Assembly (NCBI GenBank): GCA_964371505.1
Contig: CAYJNG010000010.1
Span: 1 to 31,725, forward strand
Source: CAYJAD01 sp964371505
Lineage (GTDB): Bacteria > Desulfobacterota > Desulfovibrionia > Desulfovibrionales > Desulfovibrionaceae
Length of the DNA: 31,725 nt
Direction of reading: 5' to 3'
Numbering within the stretch: position 1 is the first letter of the stretch; each line of letters starts with the position of its first letter. The notes beneath the pieces are model-generated. The model was not told the DNA's origin. It saw nothing but the letters and a program-made list of their open reading frames with translations, and did no database searches. The translations under genes were made by a program, and so were the position numbers. Below are positions 14,838-23,226 of the stretch, one piece after another.

Positions 14838-16769
14838 ATGTCTGAACAAGCGGAACAAGCACAGCAGCACGAATTTCGCGCTGAAGTGCGTAAAGTATTA
14901 AACATCATAACCCATTCCCTATATACCAATCGTGAAATATTCTTACGCGAACTTATTTCCAACGCTTCTGACGCCTTAGATAAATTGCGCTTTCAGCAAA
15001 GTAAGGGACAAAACCCTAGTGGCGCAAGTTTACCCTTTGAGATTGCCATTACCACCGATAAAGAGGCAAAAACATTAACCATCACCGATACCGGCATAGG
15101 CATGACAGAAGAAGAGCTCATTGCCAACCTTGGCACCATTGCCAAGTCCGGTTCTGAGCAATTTCTTGCCGATATGAAGGCTCAAGGCGCTGAAAACACC
15201 ACAGAAGGAAGCGATGCTTCCAACATTATTGGTCGCTTTGGTGTGGGCTTTTATGCCATTTTTATGGTGGCAGATAAAGTGGAAGTTACCTCTCGCGCGG
15301 CCTTTGGTGAAGGTCAAGCCCATACATGGACCAGTGATGGCCTTGGCTCCTTTAGCGTAAGCAAAACCGACAACGCACCTGAGCGCGGTACGGTTATCAC
15401 TGCCTATCTTAAAGAAGACGCTGCAGAGTTCTTAGAAAAATATCGCTTAGAGTCTACCATTCGCAAGCACTCTGCCTTTATTCCTTTCACTATTTTAGTG
15501 GACGGCGAGCATATTAATACCACCCCTGCTTTATGGCGTGAACCCAAATTCTCTATCACCCAAGAGCAGTACGCCGATTTTTATAAATTCCTCACCTACG
15601 ACGCCGAAGCGCCCTTAGATACCCTACATTTTTCTGTGGATGCACCGGTACAATTTAACGCTTTGCTTTTCATCCCCACCCAAATGGCAGATATTTTTGG
15701 TGCTGGTCGTGAGCGATGGGGCCTTGATTTATACGCACGCCGTGTGCTTATTATGCGCGAGAACAAAGAACTTTTGCCCGAATACCTCAGTTTCTTCAAA
15801 GGCGTAGTAGATACCGAAGATTTGCCGCTAAATATTTCCCGCGAAAATCTGCAAGAAAATGTCATCTTACGCAAAATACAGCAAACCATTGTTAAGCAAT
15901 CCTTAACGCATCTAGAAAGAATGGCTGAAGGTAAGAGCGAAGAGTACGCCAAGTTCTGGCATACCCATGGCCGCATACTTAAAATGGGCTACCATGACTT
16001 TGTACACCGTGACCGTATTGCCAATTTATTACGCTTTAACACTTCCATACATGACGACTCCCAAGGCCTTAGCTCGTTAGATGATTACATGGGACGCGCT
16101 AAAACTGGGCAAAAAACCATTTGGTATGTTTCCGGCGCCAGCCGCGAGGCCGCACGCCTAAACCCACATTTGGAAGTTTTCCGCAAAAAAGGTTTAGAAG
16201 TGCTCTACCTTACAGAACCCATTGATGAATTCGTCATGGAAGGTCTTGGCAAGTATAAAGAGTGGGATCTAAAAGCGGTGGAGCAAATTGGCGATGATAG
16301 CCTCAATGACTTTGCCGACACCGAAGAAAGTGCTTCCAAGGCAAAACCCTTGGCCGATGAAGAGCTGGGTAATTTTGACTCCCTCATAGCACGCATGCAG
16401 GAAATTTTAGGCGACAAAGTTAAGGAAGTGCGTATCTCCCATCGCCTTGCCGACAGCCCAGCTTGCCTTGTGGCTCCTGACGGTGGCCTTACTTCCTCCA
16501 TGGAGAAGCTCATGCGCGTTATGCAAAAAGACGACACCATTCCGCAAAAGATTTTTGAAGTGAATCGTGATCATGCCATTTTGCGTAATATGCTCCGTAT
16601 TCATAAAAATGATGCGCAGGATAGCTTACTCACTGAAATGGTAGAAGCGCTCTTTGATACATCGTTACTACTCGATGGCTACTTAAAAGATCCTTACGCC
16701 CTGGCAGCACGCACCAATAAGCTCATGGAGCAAGCCGGCGCTTGGTATGCTGACGTAAAGAAAATATAA
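14838..16769 (+). CDS. htpG: Molecular chaperone HtpG (bacterial Hsp90)
   Basis: ATP-driven dimeric chaperone of the cytosol. The 643 residues cover the whole family: an N-terminal GHKL ATPase domain with catalytic E38 and N42 (FLRELISNASDALDKLR), DTGIGMTEEEL and GRFGVGFYAIFMVADKV; a middle domain with FNALLFIPTQM and NISRENLQEN; and a C-terminal dimerisation domain to the end. GAGGAG six bases before the ATG at 14838 sets the start; a TTG 19 codons upstream lacks this and the family N-terminus. The gene is alone and is followed by two terminators in a row. Confidence 0.98.
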   Translation: MSEQAEQAQQHEFRAEVRKVLNIITHSLYTNREIFLRELISNASDALDKLRFQQSKGQNPSGASLPFEIAITTDKEAKTLTITDTGIGMTEEELIANLGTIAKSGSEQFLADMKAQGAENTTEGSDASNIIGRFGVGFYAIFMVADKVEVTSRAAFGEGQAHTWTSDGLGSFSVSKTDNAPERGTVITAYLKEDAAEFLEKYRLESTIRKHSAFIPFTILVDGEHINTTPALWREPKFSITQEQYADFYKFLTYDAEAPLDTLHFSVDAPVQFNALLFIPTQMADIFGAGRERWGLDLYARRVLIMRENKELLPEYLSFFKGVVDTEDLPLNISRENLQENVILRKIQQTIVKQSLTHLERMAEGKSEEYAKFWHTHGRILKMGYHDFVHRDRIANLLRFNTSIHDDSQGLSSLDDYMGRAKTGQKTIWYVSGASREAARLNPHLEVFRKKGLEVLYLTEPIDEFVMEGLGKYKEWDLKAVEQIGDDSLNDFADTEESASKAKPLADEELGNFDSLIARMQEILGDKVKEVRISHRLADSPACLVAPDGGLTSSMEKLMRVMQKDDTIPQKIFEVNRDHAILRNMLRIHKNDAQDSLLTEMVEALFDTSLLLDGYLKDPYALAARTNKLMEQAGAWYADVKKI

Positions 16770-16773
16770 ATGC

Positions 16774-16805
16774 AAAAGCGGCAAAACATATGCTTTGCCG
16801 CTTTT
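16774..16805 (+). terminator. Intrinsic terminator of htpG
   Basis: Twelve-bp perfect stem AAAAGCGGCAAA/TTTGCCGCTTTT with an eight-base loop, starting four bases after the htpG stop. The T run is part of the 3' arm. Confidence 0.8.
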
Positions 16806-16812
16806 ACTCCAT

Positions 16813-16850
16813 AAAAAAAGTCCGTCTTTTTCATCAAAGACGGACTTTTT
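16813..16850. terminator. Second, bidirectional terminator between htpG and the exonuclease gene
   Basis: Fifteen-bp perfect stem (AAAAAGTCCGTCTTT at 16815-16829 and its complement at 16836-16850) with a six-base loop, A-rich on one side and T-rich on the other. It backs up the htpG terminator and ends the minus-strand block at the exonuclease gene (stop at 16884). Confidence 0.88.
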
Positions 16851-16883
16851 CATAAACCATATGTAACAAAAACTGTATTTTTT

Positions 16884-17477
16884 TTAGGTCATGCCCAATT
16901 CTTCCATACGTAAATACACTTCACGCCCAACCCAAGCATCGGTGGCAGCATAAATCACTTGCCGCTCAGAAAGCACCTGCGCCGACCAATTGGAGCATTG
17001 CGGCCCCTTAGAAATACGAAAGTTAAAGAAATTTGCAGCAAGATTGCGCAGGCCTTGCGTTTCCAGCTTGTTCTGGCGCGCCATATTACCAAGGTCAGCC
17101 AAGCCGGCCGGCTCAAAAAAGTGCAGCTTTTGCAATTCGCGCATGTCATCGTGTATGCTTACGCCAGCTTTAATTATGTTAGCGTCACTTAAAATGCTTG
17201 CAATATCTGCCTCAAAAGGTACCCACAACAATTGGATAAGATACACCGTATCGGCAGTTGCCATTTGAATTAAAGAAGGCGCATTAACACTTCCCTTGCG
17301 AAAAGAAGGTTTTGTTTCAGTATCAAAGCCGAGCACCCGCTCTTTTTTCAACTCCACCAGGGCTTTTTCCAAGGCATCAATTTCTGTTATGAGTTCAATC
17401 TTGCCCTCATAACGCCCTATGGGCAGACCATTGATTTCATCCTTGGTGATTTTACGTTGATATTGCTCTAAAGACAT
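16884..17477 (-). CDS. DEDDy 3'-5' exonuclease, RNase D-like
   Basis: The 197-residue protein is a single exonuclease domain with the three motifs: Exo I D52/E54 (GFDTETKP), Exo II with D110 or D111 (SIHDDMREL), and Exo III Y176xxxD180 (YAATDAW). These bind two metal ions for hydrolytic 3'-end trimming. It lacks the HRDC domains of full RNase D (about 370 residues) and resembles the small stand-alone family members, so RNA is the likely but unproven substrate. It starts 14 bases after mnmE with a weak ribosome site and is the last gene of the block that begins at rpmH. Confidence 0.87.
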   Translation of the reverse strand: MSLEQYQRKITKDEINGLPIGRYEGKIELITEIDALEKALVELKKERVLGFDTETKPSFRKGSVNAPSLIQMATADTVYLIQLLWVPFEADIASILSDANIIKAGVSIHDDMRELQKLHFFEPAGLADLGNMARQNKLETQGLRNLAANFFNFRISKGPQCSNWSAQVLSERQVIYAATDAWVGREVYLRMEELGMT

Positions 17478-17491
17478 AGATTATCCGTATA

Positions 17492-18880
17492 TTATTTTCC
17501 AATGCAAAAATTTGCAAAAATTTTATCCAAAAGCTCATCGGCGCTATCAAGGCCAGTAATCTGCCCAAGTAAAGCCACTACAGTATCAAGACGTACAGAG
17601 CAAATATCATAAGGCACATGAGCTGTAATATCTTCTAATAAAAAGCCAAGTTCTTCACTGGCATCTTGAAGCAGCAAAGCTTGACGCATATTAGGCACCA
17701 CATCGCCTGCTTCAGGCTCTGCTTGACCATCCTTCAAAATAACGGCTTTAATGGCGCCAGAAAGCTCTTTAAGGCCTTGGCCTTCTTTGGCAGAAATGGT
17801 TATACACTTATTTGCAAACTCTTGCCAAGAGGGAGGAAGCACAGGATTTGGTTCCACATCGCTCTTATTCCACACGAGAACAGTTTTTTCGTTCTGAGCT
17901 AAAGCAAGGCCTTCTTCGCCCAAATGGGCAGCAGCATGAGCACCAAGGCTTCCATCAAGCAAAAAAAGTACCGCATCGGCTTCTGCTATACGCTCGCGGC
18001 TACGAGCAATGCCCATGCGCTCCACTGTGTCCAAAGCCTCACGCAAACCTGCAGTATCTGTAATGCGCAAAGCAAGGCCGTCCAGCTCAATGCCTTCTTC
18101 TAAAAAATCTCTTGTGGTGCCGGGAATATCCGTTACCAAAGCTCTATTATAACCAAGCAAAGCATTAAGCAAAGAAGATTTACCAGCGTTAACAGCCCCT
18201 GCCAGCACCACGGAGGCGCCTTCTTGCCAGTGGCGTCCTCTATTGTAGGCTGTGAGCAAATCATCCACCGCAAAGCGCACAGTATTTATCACCTCAGCAA
18301 AAGCGTCGGGGCTTAGGCACTCCACTTCTTCTTCAGGAAAGTCCACTGCCACGCACACTTGCATGCGCAAGTGCTCAAGCTCGTCACGCAGCGCTGCTAC
18401 CTTCTTTCCTAACAGACCTTCCAACTTAGCAGAGCCAAGATGCAAAGCTGCTTTGCTTTTGGCAGCAATCATTTCTGCCACGGCTTCAGCTTGGGTTAAG
18501 TCCATACGCCCATGCATAAGCGCACGGCGCGAAAACTCACCACGCTCAGCAAGACGCGCCCCACGTGCCACTAGAGCTTCCAAAAGCGTCGCCATGAGCA
18601 CTTGCCCGCCGTGAGCGTGGATTTCAACCACTTCTTCACCGGTAAAGGTATGCGGCGCCGGCATAAATACGGCTAAAACATCATCCAAGGCAGCGCCGTG
18701 TGCGTCTATAAAATGCCCACGGTGCAAAGTCCAAGGGCGAAAATCCGCAAAGTCTTGCTTGGAAGAGCGAAAAACCTTTTGCAAAATGGTTTTAGCCTGC
18801 GGGCCCGAAATGCGCACGATACCAATCCCCCCGCTGCCAAGAGGTGTGGCAATAGCTGCTATGGTGTCGTCATAATGCAT
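17492..18880 (-). CDS. mnmE: tRNA modification GTPase MnmE
   Basis: MnmE works with MnmG to place the aminomethyl or carboxymethylaminomethyl group on wobble uridine 34. The 462 residues show the N-terminal tetrahydrofolate-binding domain (DTIAAIATPLGSGGIGIVRI), a helical domain, and an inserted G domain with the P-loop GAVNAGKSS, G2 in DIPGTTRD, G3 DTAGLR and G4 NKSD. The invariant C-terminal FCIGK carries the catalytic Cys. The ATG at 18880 is preferred over one five codons upstream because GGGGA precedes it and it matches the family start. It lies downstream of jag with a hairpin between them. Confidence 0.97.
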   Translation of the reverse strand: MHYDDTIAAIATPLGSGGIGIVRISGPQAKTILQKVFRSSKQDFADFRPWTLHRGHFIDAHGAALDDVLAVFMPAPHTFTGEEVVEIHAHGGQVLMATLLEALVARGARLAERGEFSRRALMHGRMDLTQAEAVAEMIAAKSKAALHLGSAKLEGLLGKKVAALRDELEHLRMQVCVAVDFPEEEVECLSPDAFAEVINTVRFAVDDLLTAYNRGRHWQEGASVVLAGAVNAGKSSLLNALLGYNRALVTDIPGTTRDFLEEGIELDGLALRITDTAGLREALDTVERMGIARSRERIAEADAVLFLLDGSLGAHAAAHLGEEGLALAQNEKTVLVWNKSDVEPNPVLPPSWQEFANKCITISAKEGQGLKELSGAIKAVILKDGQAEPEAGDVVPNMRQALLLQDASEELGFLLEDITAHVPYDICSVRLDTVVALLGQITGLDSADELLDKIFANFCIGK

Positions 18881-18911
18881 ATCTTCCCCTACCATTTTAC
18901 TACGTTTTAGT

Positions 18912-18952
18912 AAATATAAACCACTCCCTTGTGAAGAGAGTGGTTTATATTT
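18912..18952 (-). terminator. Hairpin between jag and mnmE, possible partial terminator
   Basis: Fifteen-bp perfect stem (18912-18926 and 18938-18952; core AAACCACTC/GAGTGGTTT) with an 11-base loop. On the minus strand the 3' arm ends in TTTATATTT, only a broken T tract. Only about 30 bases separate it from the mnmE start, too few for a clear promoter, so it probably attenuates rather than stops the operon, or protects the upstream mRNA end. Confidence 0.55.
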
Positions 18953-18980
18953 GGCGCTAGCAAAGCGCCTTTCAAGTATA

Positions 18981-20411
18981 TTACCCGCGCTTACGCTGAA
19001 TAATAACGCGCTTTAAAGGCCCATCACCGGAGCTGCGCGTAATAAGATCAGTGGCATCTTGCAGTACCACGTGCACTATACGGCGGTGGTAGGATGACAA
19101 GGGGCGCGTAGAATGAGGCTTACCCGTGGTGCGCACTCTCTCTGCCAACACCTCAGCAAGCTCACTTAATTTTTCATCTTGGCGAGTACGGTAGTCACCC
19201 GCGTCTAACTGAATGCGTACGGCAGCATCCATGGCGCGTGAAACAATGCGTGAAGTAACGTATTGTAACGCGGCTAAGGTTTGCCCTTCGCGGCCTATAA
19301 GTAAGCCGGAATTTTCATCGCATTCTAAATGTACGTGCACGCGCCCTTCATGCAATTTCATTTGCATGGGCACCTCACCTACGATGTAACGTGTCAGCAA
19401 GCCCACAGCCTCTAAAGTAACCGTAGATAAACGCTCTTGATCCAGCTCTTCTAAGGGAATGCTACGTACGTTTTCCACTTCTTCCACATCGTCACCAAAA
19501 GGCATGGCATCTAAATGCTCGGTGGGAGAAGGTTGCCCTTGAGGGCCTCGCTTGTGCTGTTGACGGCGGCCATCGCGTCCATCACGGCCATCGCGACCAG
19601 ATTTGTCATGGCGGCCATTTCTTTCTGTTCTCTCAGCGCGATTTGCACCATCTGCACGTTCCGAACGGCCTTGGCGCTCCAAACGGGCTTGGCGTCCGGC
19701 GCCACGCTGATTATTACGCTCAGCACGGTTACCGTCCACATCAAGACGATTGCCATCCACATCTGGACGGTTCCCATTGACGTGGGTTTCTATGCGATTT
19801 CCATCACGGTCTTGACGATGATCGTGACGAGAGTCATGGCGAGATTCATGGCGTTGGCCATGTCTTGGCTGGCGCCCTTCACCCTTACGCCCATGCTCAC
19901 GCTGCTCTCGTGGTTCTCGTGAATCTCGTGGCTCACGCGGTTCGCGAGCTTCTTTCCCAGTACGAGCTTTAGCAGGTCGTTCCTTGCGCGCAGGCTTATC
20001 TTCTTCGCCTTGCCCTTGCAAGTCATTGCTCGCCCTGCCTTTATCTTCGGTAGTAGTTTGGGATTTATCAGCTTTAGCTTTAGGCTTAGACTTATCTGCT
20101 TTTTCGGCCCTTTTCTCAGCATTGGCTTTAGTGGTTTGAGCCTGTGCAGCATCATCCGAAGCCACATCTAGCTTTAAATCCACCTCTGCCACTTTTTTAG
20201 AACGGCCCAAAATGTCCTCAACCGTATCGCGCAATTGCACACGGCGAGCGCGCACAATTGCCTTGCGCGCACCCACCAAACCAAAAATGCCGGATTTAGC
20301 ATCTTGTACTATATCAATTTCTAAGCGTTCGCGGGAAGCATCATAATAGCTGCACGCAGCGCCTATGGCTTCATCAAGGCTTTTGCCTGTAAACTCTTTA
20401 AAGCCTTCCAT
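18981..20411 (-). CDS. jag: Jag / SpoIIIJ-associated RNA-binding protein with very long linker
   Basis: The 476 residues contain an N-terminal Jag_N domain (about 1-55), a long low-complexity linker (about 88-300), a KH domain with GLLIGREGQTL near 369-379, and an R3H domain with RPLSSYHRRIVH near 436-447. It lacks transmembrane segments and should bind RNA in the cytosol, perhaps near YidC. Jag proteins are usually near 200-300 residues; the extra length is the Arg/Asp/Glu/Gly-rich linker, which has short repeats (REP, RHD, DGNR every 7-8 residues, RDG). The ATG at 20411 has AGGA seven bases before it. It follows yidC after 30 bases, the usual order. Confidence 0.93.
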   Translation of the reverse strand: MEGFKEFTGKSLDEAIGAACSYYDASRERLEIDIVQDAKSGIFGLVGARKAIVRARRVQLRDTVEDILGRSKKVAEVDLKLDVASDDAAQAQTTKANAEKRAEKADKSKPKAKADKSQTTTEDKGRASNDLQGQGEEDKPARKERPAKARTGKEAREPREPRDSREPREQREHGRKGEGRQPRHGQRHESRHDSRHDHRQDRDGNRIETHVNGNRPDVDGNRLDVDGNRAERNNQRGAGRQARLERQGRSERADGANRAERTERNGRHDKSGRDGRDGRDGRRQQHKRGPQGQPSPTEHLDAMPFGDDVEEVENVRSIPLEELDQERLSTVTLEAVGLLTRYIVGEVPMQMKLHEGRVHVHLECDENSGLLIGREGQTLAALQYVTSRIVSRAMDAAVRIQLDAGDYRTRQDEKLSELAEVLAERVRTTGKPHSTRPLSSYHRRIVHVVLQDATDLITRSSGDGPLKRVIIQRKRG

Positions 20412-20441
20412 ATACACATCCTATTTGTTTTTGTACCACGG

Positions 20442-22142
20442 CTATTTTTCTGCTTGGCGCAACAAGAGCCATTGCTGAAGCATGGACAAAAGGTTGTTAA
20501 CAAGCCAGTACAATACAAGGCCTGAAGGGAAAGACAAGAACATAAAGGTAAAGATGAGTGGTAAAAACATCATTATTTTTTGCTGCATGGGGTCACCCAT
20601 GGGCGGACTCATCTTTTGCATGAAGAACATACTTACACCCATGATGATGGGCGTAATATAAAACGGATCTGCCTGCGACAAGTCAGCAAGCCACAACATA
20701 TCCGTTCCTGGCAAGTACGTAACAAAGGAAGCACCACGAAGTTCAATAGATGTAAGTAAGGCTTGGTATAAGCCAAAAAACACCGGAAGCTGTACCAACA
20801 TGGGAATACAACCACTAGCAGGGTTAATGCCATAGGTCTTATGTAAAGCCATGGTTTCGCGCGTAAGAGCTTCTCTATCGTCAGCATACTTTTCACGTAA
20901 TGCTGTAATCATGGGTTGCAATTTACGCATTTTAGCCATGGAAGCATAACTTTTTGCTGTAAGGGGCCAGAATAAAATCTTAATCCCCACAGTAAGCAAT
21001 ATAATAGCCACACCCCAGTTGCCCACATACATGTGCAACCATTCAAGGCACCACAATAATGCAGAACCAATGAGGCTAAACATTCCAAGGTCAATGGCAT
21101 TAATTAGCTCATTGGGAGCCTTTTCTAAAAGATTTGCCACTTTGGGGCCAATCCAATAGGTCACATCTTGCTGCACTTCGGTGTTTGGCTGGGCCATGAT
21201 GTCTGCTTGCTCAAGCACTACACGGTATACATTATCTTGTAAGCGTGCTTTAAGCGTAAGATTTGCCGTATTGGCTGGAGCAATGGCAGACATAAAATAC
21301 GTACTAGAAGCTGCCGCCCATAAGAAGGGGCCTGTTTCCTGCACGCCGGTTTCAAGAAGAACATCATTATCCGTTTCTTCTATATAGTCGCCGCTTACAC
21401 CCCAAGCCACACGCATGGCGTCATAGTAGCCACCGGTGGCAGCAGAGCTATCTTCACCTACGCTATACCCCACACGCACCGTACGAGCTTGATCACTCAA
21501 GCTTACAACACGTATTTTTTCTGCAATTTGATAGGAGTCAGCGGCAAAAGTAAGTTCACGTACCACGCGCAGACCATCTACTTCACCCGTGAAAACAAGT
21601 GTGTTTTGACCGCTTTCTAAAGTAACATTTTCCCCTTCAAAAGCCCATTTGCCTGTGCTCCAAGAAGGTTGCCCGTTAATCAATAAACCCAAAGGAGCTA
21701 CGCGAGCTGCCGTAGGGGTCACAAGATTTACACGGGGCGGTACATCATCACGAGAAAAAGGATTTTTCTCCCCAATGGGAAAACCTAAAATGGAAAAAAG
21801 AGGTTCCTTTTTCACACCTTGAGCATAATCTTTTAACTCAAAAGAACGCAAAATCCCGCCGCCGGAATAAATAACAGCCTTATAAAGGGGTGTTTCGATG
21901 ACAACATCTTTTCCGGGTGCGGGAGTAAAAGTAGCTAGCGGAGCCGCTGCAGTGTTTGTCGTAGCCTGAGAGCTTGCTTGTTGCGCAGCTTGTTGCTGTG
22001 CTTGCTGAGCCTGGCGAGCCTCTTCCTCAGCGGCAAGCTGAGCAGGACTTGGCACCCAGCCCATTTCTTGGGAGAGATATTGCCACCCAAACATAAAGGC
22101 GACAGACAGAACTACGACGAGAATTAAATTTTTAGATTGCAT
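20442..22142 (-). CDS. yidC: Membrane protein insertase YidC
   Basis: YidC inserts inner-membrane proteins, alone or with SecYEG. The 566 residues show the Gram-negative form: an N-terminal membrane anchor (about 5-21), an Ala/Gln-rich stretch, a large periplasmic domain (about 70-330), then the conserved five-helix core with WGVAIILLTVGIKILFWPLT, CIPMLVQLPVFFGLYQALL and a C-terminal FPSGLVLYWLVNNLLSMLQQ. The ATG at 22142 (GAGG five bases before) starts the anchor properly; the frame runs 18 codons further up without reason. It follows yidD after seven bases. Confidence 0.97.
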   Translation of the reverse strand: MQSKNLILVVVLSVAFMFGWQYLSQEMGWVPSPAQLAAEEEARQAQQAQQQAAQQASSQATTNTAAAPLATFTPAPGKDVVIETPLYKAVIYSGGGILRSFELKDYAQGVKKEPLFSILGFPIGEKNPFSRDDVPPRVNLVTPTAARVAPLGLLINGQPSWSTGKWAFEGENVTLESGQNTLVFTGEVDGLRVVRELTFAADSYQIAEKIRVVSLSDQARTVRVGYSVGEDSSAATGGYYDAMRVAWGVSGDYIEETDNDVLLETGVQETGPFLWAAASSTYFMSAIAPANTANLTLKARLQDNVYRVVLEQADIMAQPNTEVQQDVTYWIGPKVANLLEKAPNELINAIDLGMFSLIGSALLWCLEWLHMYVGNWGVAIILLTVGIKILFWPLTAKSYASMAKMRKLQPMITALREKYADDREALTRETMALHKTYGINPASGCIPMLVQLPVFFGLYQALLTSIELRGASFVTYLPGTDMLWLADLSQADPFYITPIIMGVSMFFMQKMSPPMGDPMQQKIMMFLPLIFTFMFLSFPSGLVLYWLVNNLLSMLQQWLLLRQAEK

Positions 22143-22149
22143 AGAGCCT

Positions 22150-22407
22150 CTATTTGCTGTGTGTTTTGTCAACACGAGAAGAGGGAGGAGGGACAAGATC
22201 TACACCACCCCCGCCCCAAGGATGGCAACGCGCAAGCCTGCGCACCGCCAGCCACGACCCACGAAATATGCCGTGCAGCATGACAGCTTCTACGGCGTAG
22301 GCAGAACAAGTGGGATAGTAGCGACACGCCTTGGGGAGCACGGGCGAAATAACATACCTGTAAAAAAAGACTGGCAAAAGATAGATACGGCGTAACCATA
22401 CCATCAT
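22150..22407 (-). CDS. yidD: Membrane protein insertion efficiency factor YidD
   Basis: This small (85-residue) membrane-associated protein helps YidC-dependent insertion. It has the family core RYYPTCSAYAVEA with C28 and C34, a short amphipathic N-terminus, and CHPWGGGGVDLVP (C61). The ATG overlaps the rnpA stop codon by four bases (ATGA), so the two are translationally coupled. Order rpmH-rnpA-yidD-yidC-jag is conserved across bacteria. Confidence 0.96.
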   Translation of the reverse strand: MMVWLRRIYLLPVFFYRYVISPVLPKACRYYPTCSAYAVEAVMLHGIFRGSWLAVRRLARCHPWGGGGVDLVPPPSSRVDKTHSK

Positions 22408-22781
22408 GCCACACGCTCCCCAAGGGCATAGAGTTTTTTCAAGAGGGGGCTTAAATCACGCTGTACCAATTCATACGTCAGCGGTACACCTAGTAGATTC
22501 TTTTTGGGAACCACTACAATATCAAGCCCTTGTGGAAGTTTTTGACCGTGCATACGAAAAAATTCGCGCAATAGGCGCTTCATTTTGTTGCGCCGTACTG
22601 CGTTACCCATTTTTCGGCTTACTGTAAAACCAGCACGCCAACCGCCTTCCTCTTGCTTACGGGTGAACAATACAAAATAGGTAGAAAAGAAGCGACGCTG
22701 GGCGTCATAGCAAAGCACAAAGTCTGCTCTACGCTGTACCCTTCTCTCTTTAGGCCATGTAAACCGCATTATATCTTGCAT
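22404..22781 (-). CDS. rnpA: Ribonuclease P protein component
   Basis: Protein subunit of RNase P, which helps the RNA subunit bind pre-tRNA 5' leaders. The 125-residue basic protein has the RNR signature GNAVRRNKMKRLLREFFR at 59-76 and the typical early RRADF and FTVSRKMG. The first ATG has GAGG upstream; a second ATG four codons later is possible. rpmH ends 47 bases upstream. Confidence 0.96.
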   Translation of the reverse strand: MQDIMRFTWPKERRVQRRADFVLCYDAQRRFFSTYFVLFTRKQEEGGWRAGFTVSRKMGNAVRRNKMKRLLREFFRMHGQKLPQGLDIVVVPKKNLLGVPLTYELVQRDLSPLLKKLYALGERVA

Positions 22782-22828
22782 ACTTGCGGCCTCATTATCA
22801 ATTGTACTGTTCTCTAAAATTTTCTGCG

Positions 22829-22969
22829 CTATACGCTTGCGCTCAAACGCTTGCGGCCTTTAGCGCGACGACGACGAATCACTGCGCGACCACCGGGAGT
22901 TGCCATACGTGCACGAAAACCACAAGTGCGCGCTCTACGAATTTTACTTGGTTGATATGTTCTTTTCAT
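22829..22969 (-). CDS. rpmH: 50S ribosomal protein L34
   Basis: A 46-residue, Arg/Lys-rich protein, MKRTYQPSKIRRARTCGF... ending GRKRLSASV, with the L34 core RMATPGGRAVIRRRRAKGRKR. AAGGAG stands before the ATG on the minus strand. Position 16 is Cys where L34 usually has His (RTHGF). It is the first gene of the long minus-strand operon. Confidence 0.97.
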   Translation of the reverse strand: MKRTYQPSKIRRARTCGFRARMATPGGRAVIRRRRAKGRKRLSASV

Positions 22970-23124
22970 TATCAAACTCCTTCGAGAAATAGAAAGAGTC
23001 GTTTACACCAATACCTACAAGCAGTCAAGCTTTCTTGTGGCACATGGGATAATATTTCTAAAAATTTACCCTTGGTATGGTTAACGACGCCTCTACGTAA
23101 ATGGTTTTATCTTCCTTACGAAAC

Positions 23125-23151
23125 AGTATAGTAATGCCTGTTCCGTGTCAA
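23125..23151 (-). promoter_or_regulatory. Candidate promoter of the rpmH operon
   Basis: On the minus strand a perfect TTGACA (23151-23146), 15 bases, then TATACT (23130-23125). The boxes are strong though the spacer is short. It gives a leader of about 150 bases before rpmH. Confidence 0.45.
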
Positions 23152-23174
23152 AAAGGCTTTTATGCACAAAGAGC

Positions 23175-23215
23175 ATACTAAGGAGAAGCCTTACAAAAAA
23201 GCTCCTCCTTAGTAT
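23175..23215 (-). terminator. Inverted repeat after the aminotransferase gene
   Basis: Eleven-bp perfect arms ATACTAAGGAG/CTCCTTAGTAT with a 19-base loop, beginning 11 bases after the aminotransferase stop. On the minus strand only a short T run (CTCTTTG) follows, so termination is likely but not certain. Confidence 0.5.
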
Positions 23216-23226
23216 ATTACAAAAGC

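Noticed and set aside
16205..16604. Minus-strand frames of 111 and 65 codons inside htpG
   Set aside because: Antisense shadows with no start signal; htpG explains the sequence.
19733..19806. Tandem DNA repeats that might be a CRISPR array or a site-specific element
   Set aside because: The units are about 21-24 bases, in frame, and code for DGNR repeats of the Jag linker; there are no spacers.
19515..19922. Plus-strand frame of 135 codons opposite the jag linker
   Set aside because: It is the mirror of the repetitive Arg/Asp codons of the linker and has no ribosome site or promoter.
22784..23131. Plus-strand frame of 115 codons across rpmH
   Set aside because: It is antisense to L34 and its leader, with no ribosome site.
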